Part shown: in pieces, positions 45,881-57,519 of the stretch
How positions within the stretch are numbered: the first letter of the stretch is position 1
Layout of the letters: each line of letters opens with the position of its first letter
Source of the DNA: Pogostemon cablin
Lineage: Eukaryota > Streptophyta > Magnoliopsida > Lamiales > Lamiaceae
Assembly: GCA_023678885.1 (NCBI GenBank)
Contig: CM043002.1
Coordinates: 5,908,022-5,972,021, forward strand
Direction: 5' to 3'
Length of the DNA stretch: 64,000 bases
Notes under the pieces: generated by a model
Told to the model about the DNA's origin: nothing
Seen by the model: the letters and a program-made list of their open reading frames with translations, nothing else
The model's database searches: none
Translations under genes and position numbers: made by a program

Positions 45881-47794
45881 GATAACGTGTTTGACCTCTG
45901 ATCTCTTTCTTTCTTGGCTCATCGGCCTCTGACCTGGACCTCGGCCTCGGTCTCACCTTGAATCTCAGCCTCGATATTTTTTTTCGGTTTCTCCTTCTTA
46001 GTTGGGTAAAACTCTTCTTCATCCCGTTGGGTAAAAACCCACTTCTTCATCCCTATGTGATTTCTTTTCTGCTCAAATCTTGGCAGTTAATAACCAACAC
46101 TCTAACCAACTGAGCTAATCATGCGCTCTCTTCTTACACGCCTTTTTCTCAGGAATCGAGTTTGACTTTCATTCCTCATACATTTGAAAATTCAGCTTCT
46201 TTATCCCCGCTGGAGGGAGCCTCTATCTCTACATCTTCAGCTAAATGGAGACATCGGTCTCTACATCCTCAGCCGGATGGAGACTTTGGACTCTTCTTTT
46301 CCGACCAAATGGATCTTTATTTCTTCACGTTGGAATCTCATCCACAACATGTTATAACCAATCAAGCTATATACCGACCAATATTTTTCATATCGTTATT
46401 TCTTCTTCCTTTCTTGTTCACCTGCTCTTTCATCATTGGCCTCTGCCTGGACTTTTTTTTTCTTTCGGTTTCTTCTTCTTAACTAGGTAAAAACCCGCTT
46501 CTTCATCTGCATAACCCATGCTCTAACCAACTGAGCTGATCTTATATGTCTTCTTCTTACATTCCTCTCCTTACATTCATTTTTCTCTGTATCATGCACT
46601 ACTTTCCTTTTCTCTTCCATTTGAAAAATATCTTCTTCATACCCAGCTGGATGGAGACCTCGGACTCGACATCTTCAGCTGGAACCTTAATTTATCACGT
46701 GAAATCTCATCCACTACACACTCTAACCAACTGAGCTAAGAAGGGAATTGACATCATTCTCCTCAAGAATTTAATGTCAACTCTTTTTTATATTGGATAC
46801 TCTACCTCGGATGACAACTTCAACCACGGTTGTTCAGTTGCTGGGTGTTTCATCATTAGCCCTCTCTGCTTTTCTCATGGAGTCCGTTGTTGGCCATGCT
46901 CTAATCGATCGAGCTACTTTGCCAAATCTTATTCTTATTCATATTCTCTTTCGAGTATGAGAGAAGTGTAAAAGACTGACCTCAAATTCTTCTTTTAAGC
47001 CATAAAAAGTCGAAAAATTCCAGCCTCTTCCTTTCTTTCTTTCTTCTTGACGGACTCAACATCAGATCGGAATCCACTATTGAATCATTTTTCTTTCTCC
47101 TTTGATATAACCTCCGTTATTCTTGTTAGATTAACCTCTCTAACCAAATAATTGATAGAAGTTGGATGGAACCGGGTATAATTCAACTTGTTTTCCTTCT
47201 GCCCGCTTTCTTTCCTTTTCTTTTTCTTCACTAAAAGATACGATATCAGTCAGCCTACTTAAATTCTTAACATGCGTTTAACCGCTATGCTCTCTCAACT
47301 GAGCTTTGTCAATTCTTTCTGATTTCTTCTTCCTTGTTTAATCTCAAATTCTTCTCCCATGTTTAATTTCAAATACGGCCAATATCAACGCTCTAATCAA
47401 CGAAACTATCCTTTTACGCCAATATATTTTCTCATGTTGTCTCCTTCATCCCGATTGGATATGGCTAATAATAACGCTTTGATTGACGAAGCTACTCTTT
47501 TGTGCCAATATTTTCATGGTTAATAGCAACGCTTTAATCAACGGAGCTACCCTTTGCCGATATGGATCTTCGCTCCTTCATTCCAGTTGGATTGAATTTA
47601 GACTTCTTATTCTTTGTTGAAGAATCGGCCATCAGACTCTCTACCTTATTACCTATGTATTTTTCTTTTTACTTTCTAATCTTTACTTCTTCATGTAAGG
47701 TCAGCCCTCAAACGCTCTAACTGACTATACTTTTTATATTCATACTTCTTTTTTATTTTTCATTCTTTCTCAAACACGCATTACATATCCCCGC

Positions 47795-48010
47795 AGATGG
47801 ATGGAGCATCATCTCTACACCATGGGTGAAGCCTCAGCTTCTACACCTCGGGCGGAACATCAACTACGACACCTCGTTTGGATGGAACGTTTGCTTCTAC
47901 ACTTCAGTTGGGTGGAATCTTCATTTCTACATCTCACATGGGTGGAGCCTCAGCTTCTACACCTCATATGGATGGAACGTGCATCTACACCTCAGCTGAG
48001 TGGAGCCTCA
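47795..48010. repeat. 33-35 bp minisatellite (CTTCTACACCTCAGCTGGGTGGA-like)
   Basis: Six or seven units alternate GGATGGAACGT and GGGTGGAGCCTCA with CTTCTACACCTC. The 181-residue open frame over it (from 47801) repeats about every 11 residues only because the unit is a multiple of three. Related words occur at 46200-46310 and 46650-46690. Not considered a gene. Confidence 0.85.
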
Positions 48011-49288
48011 TTTCTCATCCAATCATGTAGTCATACTCCACGCTCTATCCGACTGAGCTATCTCTTTTCCTTTCTTTATTTCTCATCTTTCTTCTTTTCT
48101 CCTTCTTCTGACCAATTTCCTTTATTATCGGTGTTAAACACCGATCTTTTTTCTTTTTTTGCGCATAAGTTCGGCTCAGCTGGCACCCTTTCTTTCTTAT
48201 CGGTAGACCGCTTCGGCCTCGGCTTGTATCAATCTCTTTCTTTTTTAACACCTTTTTTTTTCTTTTCCTTCCTCTTTACAATGATGAGAAAAATTCGCAC
48301 TAACTTACTGACCTACACATCACCTGGTCAACCTCTTCCCAAGTAACATCGGTCTTGGCATTACAACATGGGTCTTGGTATTTCAAAGATTTCTTGTTTT
48401 TCCTTTCATTCTCTTATGGGCCTCACCCGACATGCTTACAGTTGGTGAGAAAAATACGCTCTAACTAACTGAGCTACAAATCATATCTTAGTTGAACCCA
48501 AACTCACAATTTCTTCTCAGACTCGACTTCGGCTTCCTTCAACTTCATCCTCGGTCTCGGCTTCCTTCAACGTCAGACCTCAGTTTTTTCAATGATTTTT
48601 TTCTTTTTCTACGACTATTTTCTCTTCTTTCTTTTCCACGTGGGTTCATCTCTCAAAGTTGAACCTCAGTATCCTTCTAAAATAAACCATCGGCACCTTC
48701 TCTCGGCCTCAGCATCCTTTATGCTTTTCTTATTTTTTCTCCCTTTTTCTTATGGGTCTCACCCAATATGTATTAGTTGATGAGAAAAATATGCTCTAAC
48801 CGACAGAGCTATACATCACATCTTAACTTAAGCTGAACCCTGAACCCAAACTTACGCTTTCTTTATTTCACGTTTAGCATTAAACATGACGTAAAATGTT
48901 CTTTCTTCTCCAAATTTAGTATAAAATATACGTAAATCATGCTTTCACTTCAGATTTAACATGACACAGTAAGAAAATACATAGAACATGCCGTATTATT
49001 CTTATTTCATTCTTCTACATTTTTTTTATTTTTGCAAATTTAAGGTTGGAGATGTTGATATTACCTCCGAGTCATCTCTTAAGATGAGTACTTCCTCTTC
49101 TTCATGTAGAGAAGTTCTGCTGGAGGAATGTGCTAAACATCCTCGGCCTCATTCTTCCGTATGTGAATTTCTTCTTCTTTCTTTCTTCAGCGACATGCGC
49201 TGTTTGCTAGCTTCTCCTTTTTGGAATCTCGGATCTCGTTCTTCTTTCTTTCAGTCTTGAGCGATCCACACTCTGACAAACTGAGCTA

Positions 49289-49764
49289 ACCCAATTTTTT
49301 TCTTCTTTCCTCAGCGACACACAGTGCTTGGCGATTTCTTCCAGATCTGGTTCTTCGCTTGGCGATTTCTTCCAAATCTGGTTCTTTTTTGTATTTTCTT
49401 TACGGAATCTTGTTTTTCTCTCAAGGTAACAAGGGATGCGCGCTAGCCATCTGCAACACCAAGTTTTGTACTTCTTCTCTCGCTACGAGCTTTGTAGAAT
49501 CTCCACCACACAATGAGATTGGGGAATTATCGGCTCACACTTTGGTTTTCAGGTGGAGAAATAGAAGATTTTTTGGAGTTCTTTGAACAAATCTTTCTTT
49601 GTATTTTAGAGAGAGAAATAAAAGAGTTTTGAGTTTCTAGGATTCCTCAACAACAAGAACAGGGTATGAGCTAAGAACTAAGAATGACTAAAACTGATGG
49701 ACTCCGATGGCCGACGGCAACAATGACGGAGAAAACTATAATAATTGAATAGAACAGTGTGTTT
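49289..49764 (-). other. leader of the minus-strand Tat-like element, no gene seen
   Basis: Between the last D-arm-like motif and the primer site there is a duplicated phrase (GGCGATTTCTTCCA(G/A)ATCTGG at 49330 and 49363) but no gag-like frame on the minus strand. Confidence 0.5.
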
Positions 49765-49968
49765 TTCACAGACGGCGCCAACTGTTGATGTGTGTTCTTA
49801 GCTAGTTGTAAACAAGATTAACGATGAACAGATTAATGATAAACTACACTAAGAATGAGCACAACAAACATAATAGTTTTTCCCGTTCCCCCATTAATTG
49901 GGAGCCCTTTCCATATATTGATATTTGTCTTTGAAGTTCCATCCATGAACATTACTTAGATAGAGAAA
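49765..49968 (-). mobile_element. Tat-type primer site and 5' LTR end, interrupted by copia
   Basis: On the minus strand the LTR ends ACACATCAACA and is followed by GTTGGCGCCGTCTGTGAA (49769-49786), the Tat-type primer-binding site. The LTR runs right from 49786, is broken at 49968 by the copia element, and resumes at 55007. With the integrase end at 40.9-41.6 kb this defines a minus-strand Tat element whose gag and most of pol are gone. Confidence 0.7.
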
Positions 49969-50425
49969 TGTAGGGAATTAATCCATTAAACCTTAACCCT
50001 ATTATGATTAACGAGATATAAACATAACACGGAAGCGTACCTTGATCCATAAAGTTTTCTCGGCGGAACACGAACTCTGTATCAGTGGTTTTATGGCCTT
50101 CCTCAACTAAGCCTCCTTATTCCTTATGGGGACCGTAGTAATCCCTCCCGATGGGGAGAAGGGAAAACCATATGCGACTTAGTATATTGGGGACCATAAC
50201 CCGTGAGCCTTTATATACTACACAACTGGGCCACCCATTATCACACAGTCATGTAATATTGGGTATCTACTCAATTGAACCATATTAATATTATTATAGC
50301 CCATAGAATTTTAACCTTAATTAGATCACTTAATTAAGTCCATAAAATAATTGAATAGCTAATATAATTGCATAATAATATATAGCCCACAATTAGACTA
50401 TATTGAAAATTAAAAATTTTCAACA
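49969..50425 (-). repeat. 3' LTR of the copia element
   Basis: The ends are TGTTGAAAATT and TTCCCTACA (minus strand). It differs from the other LTR at a modest number of sites, so the insertion is not recent. Confidence 0.95.
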
Positions 50426-53400
50426 ATCTCCCACTTGAGCTATATATTTCTCAAAGCAATTATATCAAGAGTCCTTAGTTGCGCAACTTTATGCTATTCC
50501 TCTTCAGGCTATACTTAACAATCTGGTCCATCTCATATAATAATATGAAACTACCGCGGCATTCACCACATTATAAATAGTGGTTAAATCCCGACAATCA
50601 CCAATATCAATATACTTAATGACATAGATCAAATATGGTGAGTAGCATGAAAATTACATGCAATGTGATCAACATCATGCCTATTTCCAACTGGTCCAAC
50701 TTTAAACTTTTAATGAAATCAATCCATAATGTAAAATATTATAAAATGGAAAATTATTACTTTAGTGAATTCACAATGAATTCAAAGCCATCAACTTTAT
50801 TTTGCAGAAAACCAAATTATCCAAATCAAAGTGTCTTAATAACTTTAAAGAGCAACAAATATAGACTCCCACTAAACTAATGTATTCTAAAACTATATAA
50901 CACCCACATGAGTAACTAGCTCATAAAATTATAGGGTGTTGAATACATAATCGGTGGATCCGTATTTAGAGTCTATCATAATATGTTCTACTAAAATTTT
51001 ATCCACACAAAATACTTTCTTTAACAACCAAGAATTCTATGTCAATATGTTTGACTTATAGGTACTCTTGTCGTTACTGCGAACTAACTATCACAATCAA
51101 CTTTATGTGACAAAGCTTCGCAACCTTTATTTTATGATTGGATGCCCCTTAGTGTGCTACTATTTCTATTGTCATGGTTAATGAGCTACAAGTGTTTGCT
51201 TAACACTTTTTACTTGTATAACTCTCCAGACCAACAGAAGATATAGTTTGAAGTGGATCTTATATTTTATTAGCATTCAATAAACTCAAAATCAGACTAC
51301 TTTATGATCTCCTACTAATCTGATCTCTTATGTGCAATCATGTTATCATTAATTCTCTGTAAATACTTTATATAGATTCATACTAGAGTTACTTAAATGT
51401 CTACTTAATACACCAACAACATAAGCCAAATTAGGTCTTGTACAAACCTCATCATACAACAACATCCAACAATCAAAACATATAGAATATTTCTACATTT
51501 CTTAAATCTTTAGTTTAACTTCAGGGCACCTAATTAAGACTGCACTTGTCTCCCTTAGTTTAACTTAAACATTCTCCCACTGAATCGCATAAATATCTAT
51601 ACTTGTCTCAAAACCAAATGAGGACAATTACCTCATGATGATACTTGTGATTCCAATATGAAAAAACTTACTTGAATGTATAGATGGATTTCTTTTTAGT
51701 TCTTAAATTGTTGAGATCGTTCAATCAACGTTACCCTTAAGAAGCACTATCTTTACATATCCATCTAATGTGATTCAAGATCAAAATGTGCTACTAATGT
51801 CACAATTATCTTAAAAGAACCTTTCTAAGTAACCGGATAGAGAGTTCCTTTAAACAATGTCTTCCTTCCCTTTTGAGTATAATCCTTTATCAAGATGAAA
51901 ACCTAATCATCCTGTATTGATTTAAACTCATAACTTATAGCACTAACCCACTTTCGAGTATTTGGACCTTGCATGGTTTGATGAACATTGTTGGAATGTT
52001 CTACCATTAATTCCATAGTGTCCTCATTATTTAAGAGAAAAACTAAAATAATCATCTGAATTGTCTTTCTCTCTATTCTAGTAGTTTACTTAGTGACATC
52101 AATTCTTGAGGTTGTTGAATTTGTTATTCCTTAAATATTATTGACATTGTCATATCGTTATTCTGGATTTGGACATCTTAAAAGCATAAGTAGGGGTTTA
52201 ATAAACTCCTCTTCAAAGACAAAGTCTCTAATATTATTTTTCCCCTTTAAATAAACATCCTCAAAGAATACCATTTTACCCGTCTCAAATATGATCTGAT
52301 TAATTGGATCATAAACTTTTATTTTTATTTAAAACTAATAAAGTAGCTTGTATCTATTTGAATCCAATTTTCTTTAGTACATCCCAATGATCTAGCCTTA
52401 GTTTGACATCACCATATGTGAAACTCAAAGAGTTCTCACAACTACTTAGGTTGGAACTTTATTGAGACCATAAGCTGCAATCTTTAGTATTTCTCCAATT
52501 AGTAATCATATATTGTGGAGTACTATTTTTGTCTTTTAACTACACCACAACACCATTCATGCTAAATAATCTTAATGTGGTGTATTATAAAACAATTTCA
52601 CAAGCCTTTAGGAGTAAACAAAAGGTTGTACTTTAGTGGTCTTTAGCAGCTTTCTTAATGGGTTTTCTTGTATTGCCTTATACTTTATTGAGACCAAATT
52701 TTCTTGAGGCCTACTAGTCTCATCTTTATTGTTGAAGTTCTCATGATGTATGATTTTGTTGTTGATATTGGTTAAATTTAATTAGCAGACTTCTTGATTA
52801 TACAGAGAATTAATCCAAAATGATTATCACGCATGTACTAAACTTTATAATCTTTCAAAATTTAAATAAATTAAAATTATCTTGACGATTCGAGCACAAC
52901 ATTAGTATCAAGTCTTTGGACAACAATACTAATTTAAATGATGCTCTCACGCAGTGGTCAAATACTGACAATAAAAAACTGTCAAGCAATAGTCTTTCTT
53001 TGGGCTGACTTATTACTCACATGTCAAACTAAATTATTATCACGTATTTACCACCACAGGTGCTTATGTATTTCGGGCCAAATATTATCTACCTTTGGGC
53101 CGATCAATACCCGCATGAAAATACACTTGCACAACATTATTAATTGGGGACCCATCACAAGACACCTTGTGCAACATTAACCTCGTCTATGGACAAAAAT
53201 TAACTGCAGGGGTAATCTTGGTGTAATAATCATGTATTGATAATAAGTTCTGTCAAACAAAAGTCTATCTTTGGACCTACTGATATTCACATGAACAATT
53301 CAAATAATTATCACATATTTATCATCACATGTGTGTTATTATTCTGTCAAACTGTGTCTACCTATGGGCCGAACACAGAACACATAAATAATTCCACACC

Positions 53401-54544
53401 CATCTATGTAATTTCAATAAAGTCGCACTCCACACACAGAGGCTGCTATGGCAACATGATGCTTTGATTGACTAGATTGAAAAATTACTAGATCAATTAA
53501 ACAAATATTTTAAAATAAATATTTATGTTTAATTAAACGAAATTAAAAATGTTTCCCCAAATTTAATTTAATTAAATTCCTTAAGCCAAATAGGAATATT
53601 AGATGATTCACACAAATTCAAAATTATTTAAAGATTCTTAACTTAATTGATTCTGAATTTTAATTTAGAATAAACTAAATTAGACAAATATATTCTCATA
53701 AATAATTCAAATATAATACGAAATTGCCTCAGACAAATTTGATAATCACTATCATTAACCAAAATAACAAATTATTATTATGGTTGTTTACTGTAGTGGC
53801 CGCATTAAAATATTCTTAAAGTAAACAACTATCACAAAATCAATTTCTCAACTAATGGGTCAATATTGTGTCAACAGTAGATTAATATCCCACTAAAACA
53901 AAAATGAGGCCATCATTCTTTATATTTTGGCAATTACATACATAACTCTATTAGTAGAACCTTAATGTCCTCTAATTAACACAAATGTCACGAGTTTTAA
54001 CTATGGGCATCAAATTCCAATAATGTATGACTCTTAAACCGCAATTGATTTATTGAAAATTATTGGATTATCATCGAATTTGATTCAATTCACCATAAAT
54101 AAAATTAATAAAATAATCTATGCAAGGTGACTATATCAATTACCAATATAATCAATTGAATTAAAAAATCACAAGGCAATTCTGAATGAACATTCACGTG
54201 TCATTGACACTCAAAGATGTTATTCAATTTATAATGCATAAACCTAAGTTAATTATGAACTGTAATAATTATAGCAAAACATTGCTAAATAAGAGGAGCA
54301 ATTTTAGATCACTCATAAATATAATTAAAATATTATCACCAATTCTGAAAGCCTTTCTATTATGTACCGTAAATAATGTTCATTTCACACATATAAAATT
54401 AATAGAAATCCAACTCTATCAACCGTTAAGAAAATTTCATGTCCTTTTTTTATTTTACATAATGATTCAAATACAAATATTTGAATCAAATCACTATACA
54501 AACAGATCTCAGAGAATCATATATAGGATGACTCTGATACCACT

Positions 54545-55001
54545 TGTAGAAAATTAATCCATTAAACCTTAAATCTATTATGATTAACGAGATCTAAACA
54601 TAGCACGGAAGCGTACCTTGATCCATAAAGCTTTCTCGGCGGAACACGAACTCTGTATCAGTGGTTTTATGGCCTTCCTCAACTAAGCCTCCTTATTCTT
54701 TATAGGGACCGTAGTAATCCCTCTCGATGGGGAGAAGGGAAGACCATGTGCGGCTTAGTATATTGGGGACCATAACCCGTGAGTCTTTATATACTACACA
54801 ACTGGGCCACCCATTATCACACAGTTATGTAGTATTGAGTATCTACTCAATTGGCCCATATTAATATTATTATAGCCCATAGACTTTTAACCATAATTAG
54901 ATCACTTAATTAAGTTCATAAAATAATTGAATAGTTAATATAATTGCATAATAATATATTGCCCACAATTAGACTATATTGGAAATAAAAAATTTTCAAC
55001 A
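54545..55001 (-). repeat. 5' LTR of the copia element
   Basis: The length of 457 bp is identical to the partner LTR. It is bordered inside by the tRNA-Met-type primer site and outside by AGAAA. Confidence 0.95.
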
Positions 55002-55006
55002 AGAAA

Positions 55007-55500
55007 TACATGTGGGTTTGTAGAAAGATAAAGTCAAGTGGAGAAGATGAAGTTGGAGTGAAGTGCCAACCAAGTATAATGTGTCTTTCCTTTACTGCAG
55101 ATGTGTTGTCTTATAGTGGAGATATTTTAAGTGAATGGTCCCTCTTTTGATGTTGTGTTGCCACGTGTCCCTCCAAGGAAAATAATGGATCTGACATGTC
55201 CCCTTCACACTTTATGCTTGCTGCGTTCTGGTTAGGTGAACATTCTTAATGGGCCGACGACATTTTCTGATGGGCTGAGAGTATTAGACCAATGTGTCGC
55301 AGGCAGGTGGTAGGAGACCGATAGCTGATGCCGACTTCATCCTTGGTATCGGTATGTAATCTTTCCCTCTACCCAGTCAGCATTTTAGCCCTCTTTCTTG
55401 GGCGTGTGTTCAAATCTCACTCTTATCCTTAGCCTCAACTTATATTCCGGTTGTATCGCGCGTATAAGCCACACCTTATATGGAGTATAAATAGCCATAA
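55007..55500 (-). other. presumed remainder of the Tat-like 5' LTR
   Basis: Removing the copia element and one AGAAA joins 49968 to 55007, so this stretch continues the LTR. The outer boundary is not clear. It contains no gene; GTGTTCAAATCTCAC at about 55405 looks like a pol III B box but has no A box at the right distance. Confidence 0.5.
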
Positions 55501-56680
55501 CAAATATATTTAAAATTAATTACTGAAACATAAGTATATTGGCTCTCTCTACTTGAAAATTAAAAAATTAAATTAATCGAAATTTTAACTCGAATTTTGA
55601 TTTCAAGTAAAAATTTTAAACAAACATTACTCGATTTTATAACTCATATTTTTACTCATATTCAAAATTTTAAAATTAAAACACATCACTCAAATTGATA
55701 ATTCACTCTTATTACTCACTTATTATTTCTCTACTGAAAAAAAAACTTGAAATTATAACCCGAATTAATACATGAAACAACATTACTCTAAATTTTTACT
55801 CCGAAAATTTTAAACATTTACTTATTATTAGTTTTACTCGAATTGTTTATTCGATTATTCGAGTAATGAATATTTTGGTAACACGAAAATCTAATTTTAA
55901 ACATTTACTTATTAGTAGTTTTACTCGAACTGTTTATTCGATTATTCGAGTAATGAATATTTTGGTAACACGAAAATCTAAAATTAAATACATTACTCGA
56001 ATAGATAATTCAATGTTATTACTCATTTATTACTCCTCTACTCAAAAAAAATTAAAAAATTAAAAAGTTACTCGAAACTCCTCAACTTCATTTATTCAAA
56101 TAATTACTCTAATTGTTTCCTCAATTATTTGAATATCGTATTCCTAAATTTGGACAAAGAAAGATATTTTTGTAAATGTAGGGTAAGAAAGTAAGTTCTT
56201 ATTATCTGGATGATACTGCACTGCGTTAGTTTTTCCTTACAATATTATTACTACTTTGCTTTAGTAACGGACAATCATAAAAATGTTACACAAATTATAC
56301 CCATATCACAGTTGCACCTAGTGCACTCGAGTGTTTATAGAATAAATGTTAAAGAGTAGTGGGTAGTTATTGTATAAAATTTTAATCATTTCATTTTATA
56401 TTATTGCTAGAATTAAATTACAATTTATTCTAATGGTTTATATTATTTAAGTGCACTCAGCGCACTGACGTTTAACTCTATTTTAGAATGTGGTTTAATT
56501 TTTATCTTTTAAGTTTTAAAATATACTATTACGTTTTCATTTTAGAATTTTATTTTGAATTCATTCACAATTAAATTAATCACTTTAGAGTAATGTTATG
56601 AAGATGTGAAATTACAACTTTACCCTTAAGATTTATAGCTTTTCTTTTACTCTGATTTTATCATATATTCGCTCAAAATT
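55501..56680. other. AT-rich stretch with tandem duplication
   Basis: A unit of about 88 bp occurs twice (about 55806-55893 and 55894-55981), with TTCGATTATTCGAGTAATG and GGTAACACGAAAATCTA. Many TTACTCGAA/TTCGAGTAA dyads surround it. No gene is recognised. Confidence 0.7.
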
Positions 56681-56685
56681 AAACT

Positions 56686-57160
56686 ATGACCGGTATAACT
56701 AGAGCGCACGGAGAATATGCTACCAATTATATATGGAAAAATCTGGCAAGCATTTTCAAATATGCACTAATGTCTTTGCTTCAACATACTCATGTCCCCG
56801 TTTACCCACCTCGTCCGCGATCTTTACCCGCACTAGGCCTGTCGAGGCATTCGCTCTGGACGCAACTACATTGCATAACCAATCACTTCCGGTACCATTT
56901 TTCCAATGAGGACCTCAGGCGGTCCGCGAGTTACTACAAATTTGGACAACATTCTCTGACACCCCAAACTAGTTCACTCCCACAACTCAGTTGCAGACTC
57001 AAACCAATGTGTAGCAGCTCCATCAACCATTTAAATAGAAAACAAACATGGGTTGCTGCCAGTAGCTGTCCAAAGCAACAATAGGATGATGTTCCAATAT
57101 TTAGATGCCAAATGTCTGAAAGTTATAATGGAGGAAGTGGTGGTGTGACAGCCAAATTAC
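56686..57160 (+). pseudogene. decayed glutamine-rich coding fragment, unidentified
   Basis: Less AT-rich than its surroundings. An open frame runs 56686-57084, but a different plus-strand frame looks more gene-like. That frame reads RPVEAFALDATTLHNQSLPV, then GPQAVRELLQIWTTFSDT and LQTQTNV, broken by five or more stops that mostly fall where Gln codons would be expected. It may be a relic of a Gln-rich protein. I cannot name a family, and it may be neither gene nor pseudogene. Confidence 0.3.
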
Positions 57161-57519
57161 TAATATAGAGAAGGGAATTATTGCAAGAGTTATAGCACAA
57201 AATCAAACATATCCAGAATTCTTACAAGAAACCAATGCACATTATCAAACAATTCCACATTCCCAGGAGAAAATAAAACTAAGAGAAAAAACATATTGTG
57301 TGTTTCACAATAAAATGAAAACATACAAATCTATGTAGTGTCTCTTAATTCTGTTTTATCTTAAATTATACTTCTTGTACCTTTTCACGTGATTTACTCG
57401 TTGAGAAAAATAATAAACACCATTACACCATATTTATACTAACTAGAGCAATCCATTAGGAAGAACAATGTACTGACAAAGTTTCGAGAATTTCATGAAA
57501 TCGTGTAGATCTCCTAACT

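Larger units (their letters stand above)
43292..49288 (-). repeat. dispersed array of tRNA D-arm/A-box-like motif, at least 22 copies
   Basis: The best copies read on the minus strand TAGCTCAGTTGGTTAGAGC, the sequence of tRNA positions 8-25 (D-arm and pol III A box). Copies start near 43292, 43512, 44731, 44774, 45219, 45378, 45588, 45713, 45841, 46099, 46520, 46720, 46898, 47289, 47390, 47475, 47531, 47714, 48042, 48458, 48793 and 49270. All have the same orientation at irregular spacing (about 40-1,200 bp). In most copies the GCTC/GAGC stem is intact; at 47475 both sides change together (GCTT/AAGC). No B box, acceptor stem or anticodon arm is found around them, so they are not tRNA genes. 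Between copies lie pyrimidine-rich (TTCTTC) stretches on the plus strand. Confidence 0.8.
49969..55001 (-). mobile_element. complete but decayed Ty1/copia retrotransposon with target duplication
   Basis: Two LTRs of 457 bp (49969-50425 and 54545-55001) flank 4.1 kb. The target duplication AGAAA is perfect (49964-49968 and 55002-55006). On the minus strand the primer site TGGTATCAGAGT (54542-54531) follows the 5' LTR, and the polypurine tract AAGTGGGAGAT ends at 50426. Coding is ruined. Remnants include a reverse-transcriptase piece near 51780-51870 (VTLVAHFDLES) and the end of the polymerase at about 51370-51455 (CTRPNLAYVVGVLSRHLSNS). It landed in the 5' LTR of the Tat-like element. Near 53000-53390 there are four spaced copies of a TTTGGGCCGA...CACATG phrase of unknown meaning. 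Confidence 0.95.

Noticed and set aside
47801..48346. A 181-residue protein-coding gene with 11-residue repeats
   Set aside because: The repeat unit is about 33 bp, which keeps any frame open. There is no start context, and the downstream part is only a pyrimidine-rich low-complexity tail.
43292..49288. True tRNA genes on the minus strand at each D-arm-like motif
   Set aside because: No anticodon arm, T-arm/B box or acceptor stem can be paired around any copy. Only the D-arm part is present.
55320..55430. SINE with A and B boxes
   Set aside because: A B-box-like GTGTTCAAATCTCAC is present, but no A box at 30-60 bp upstream, no poly-A tail and no target duplication were found.
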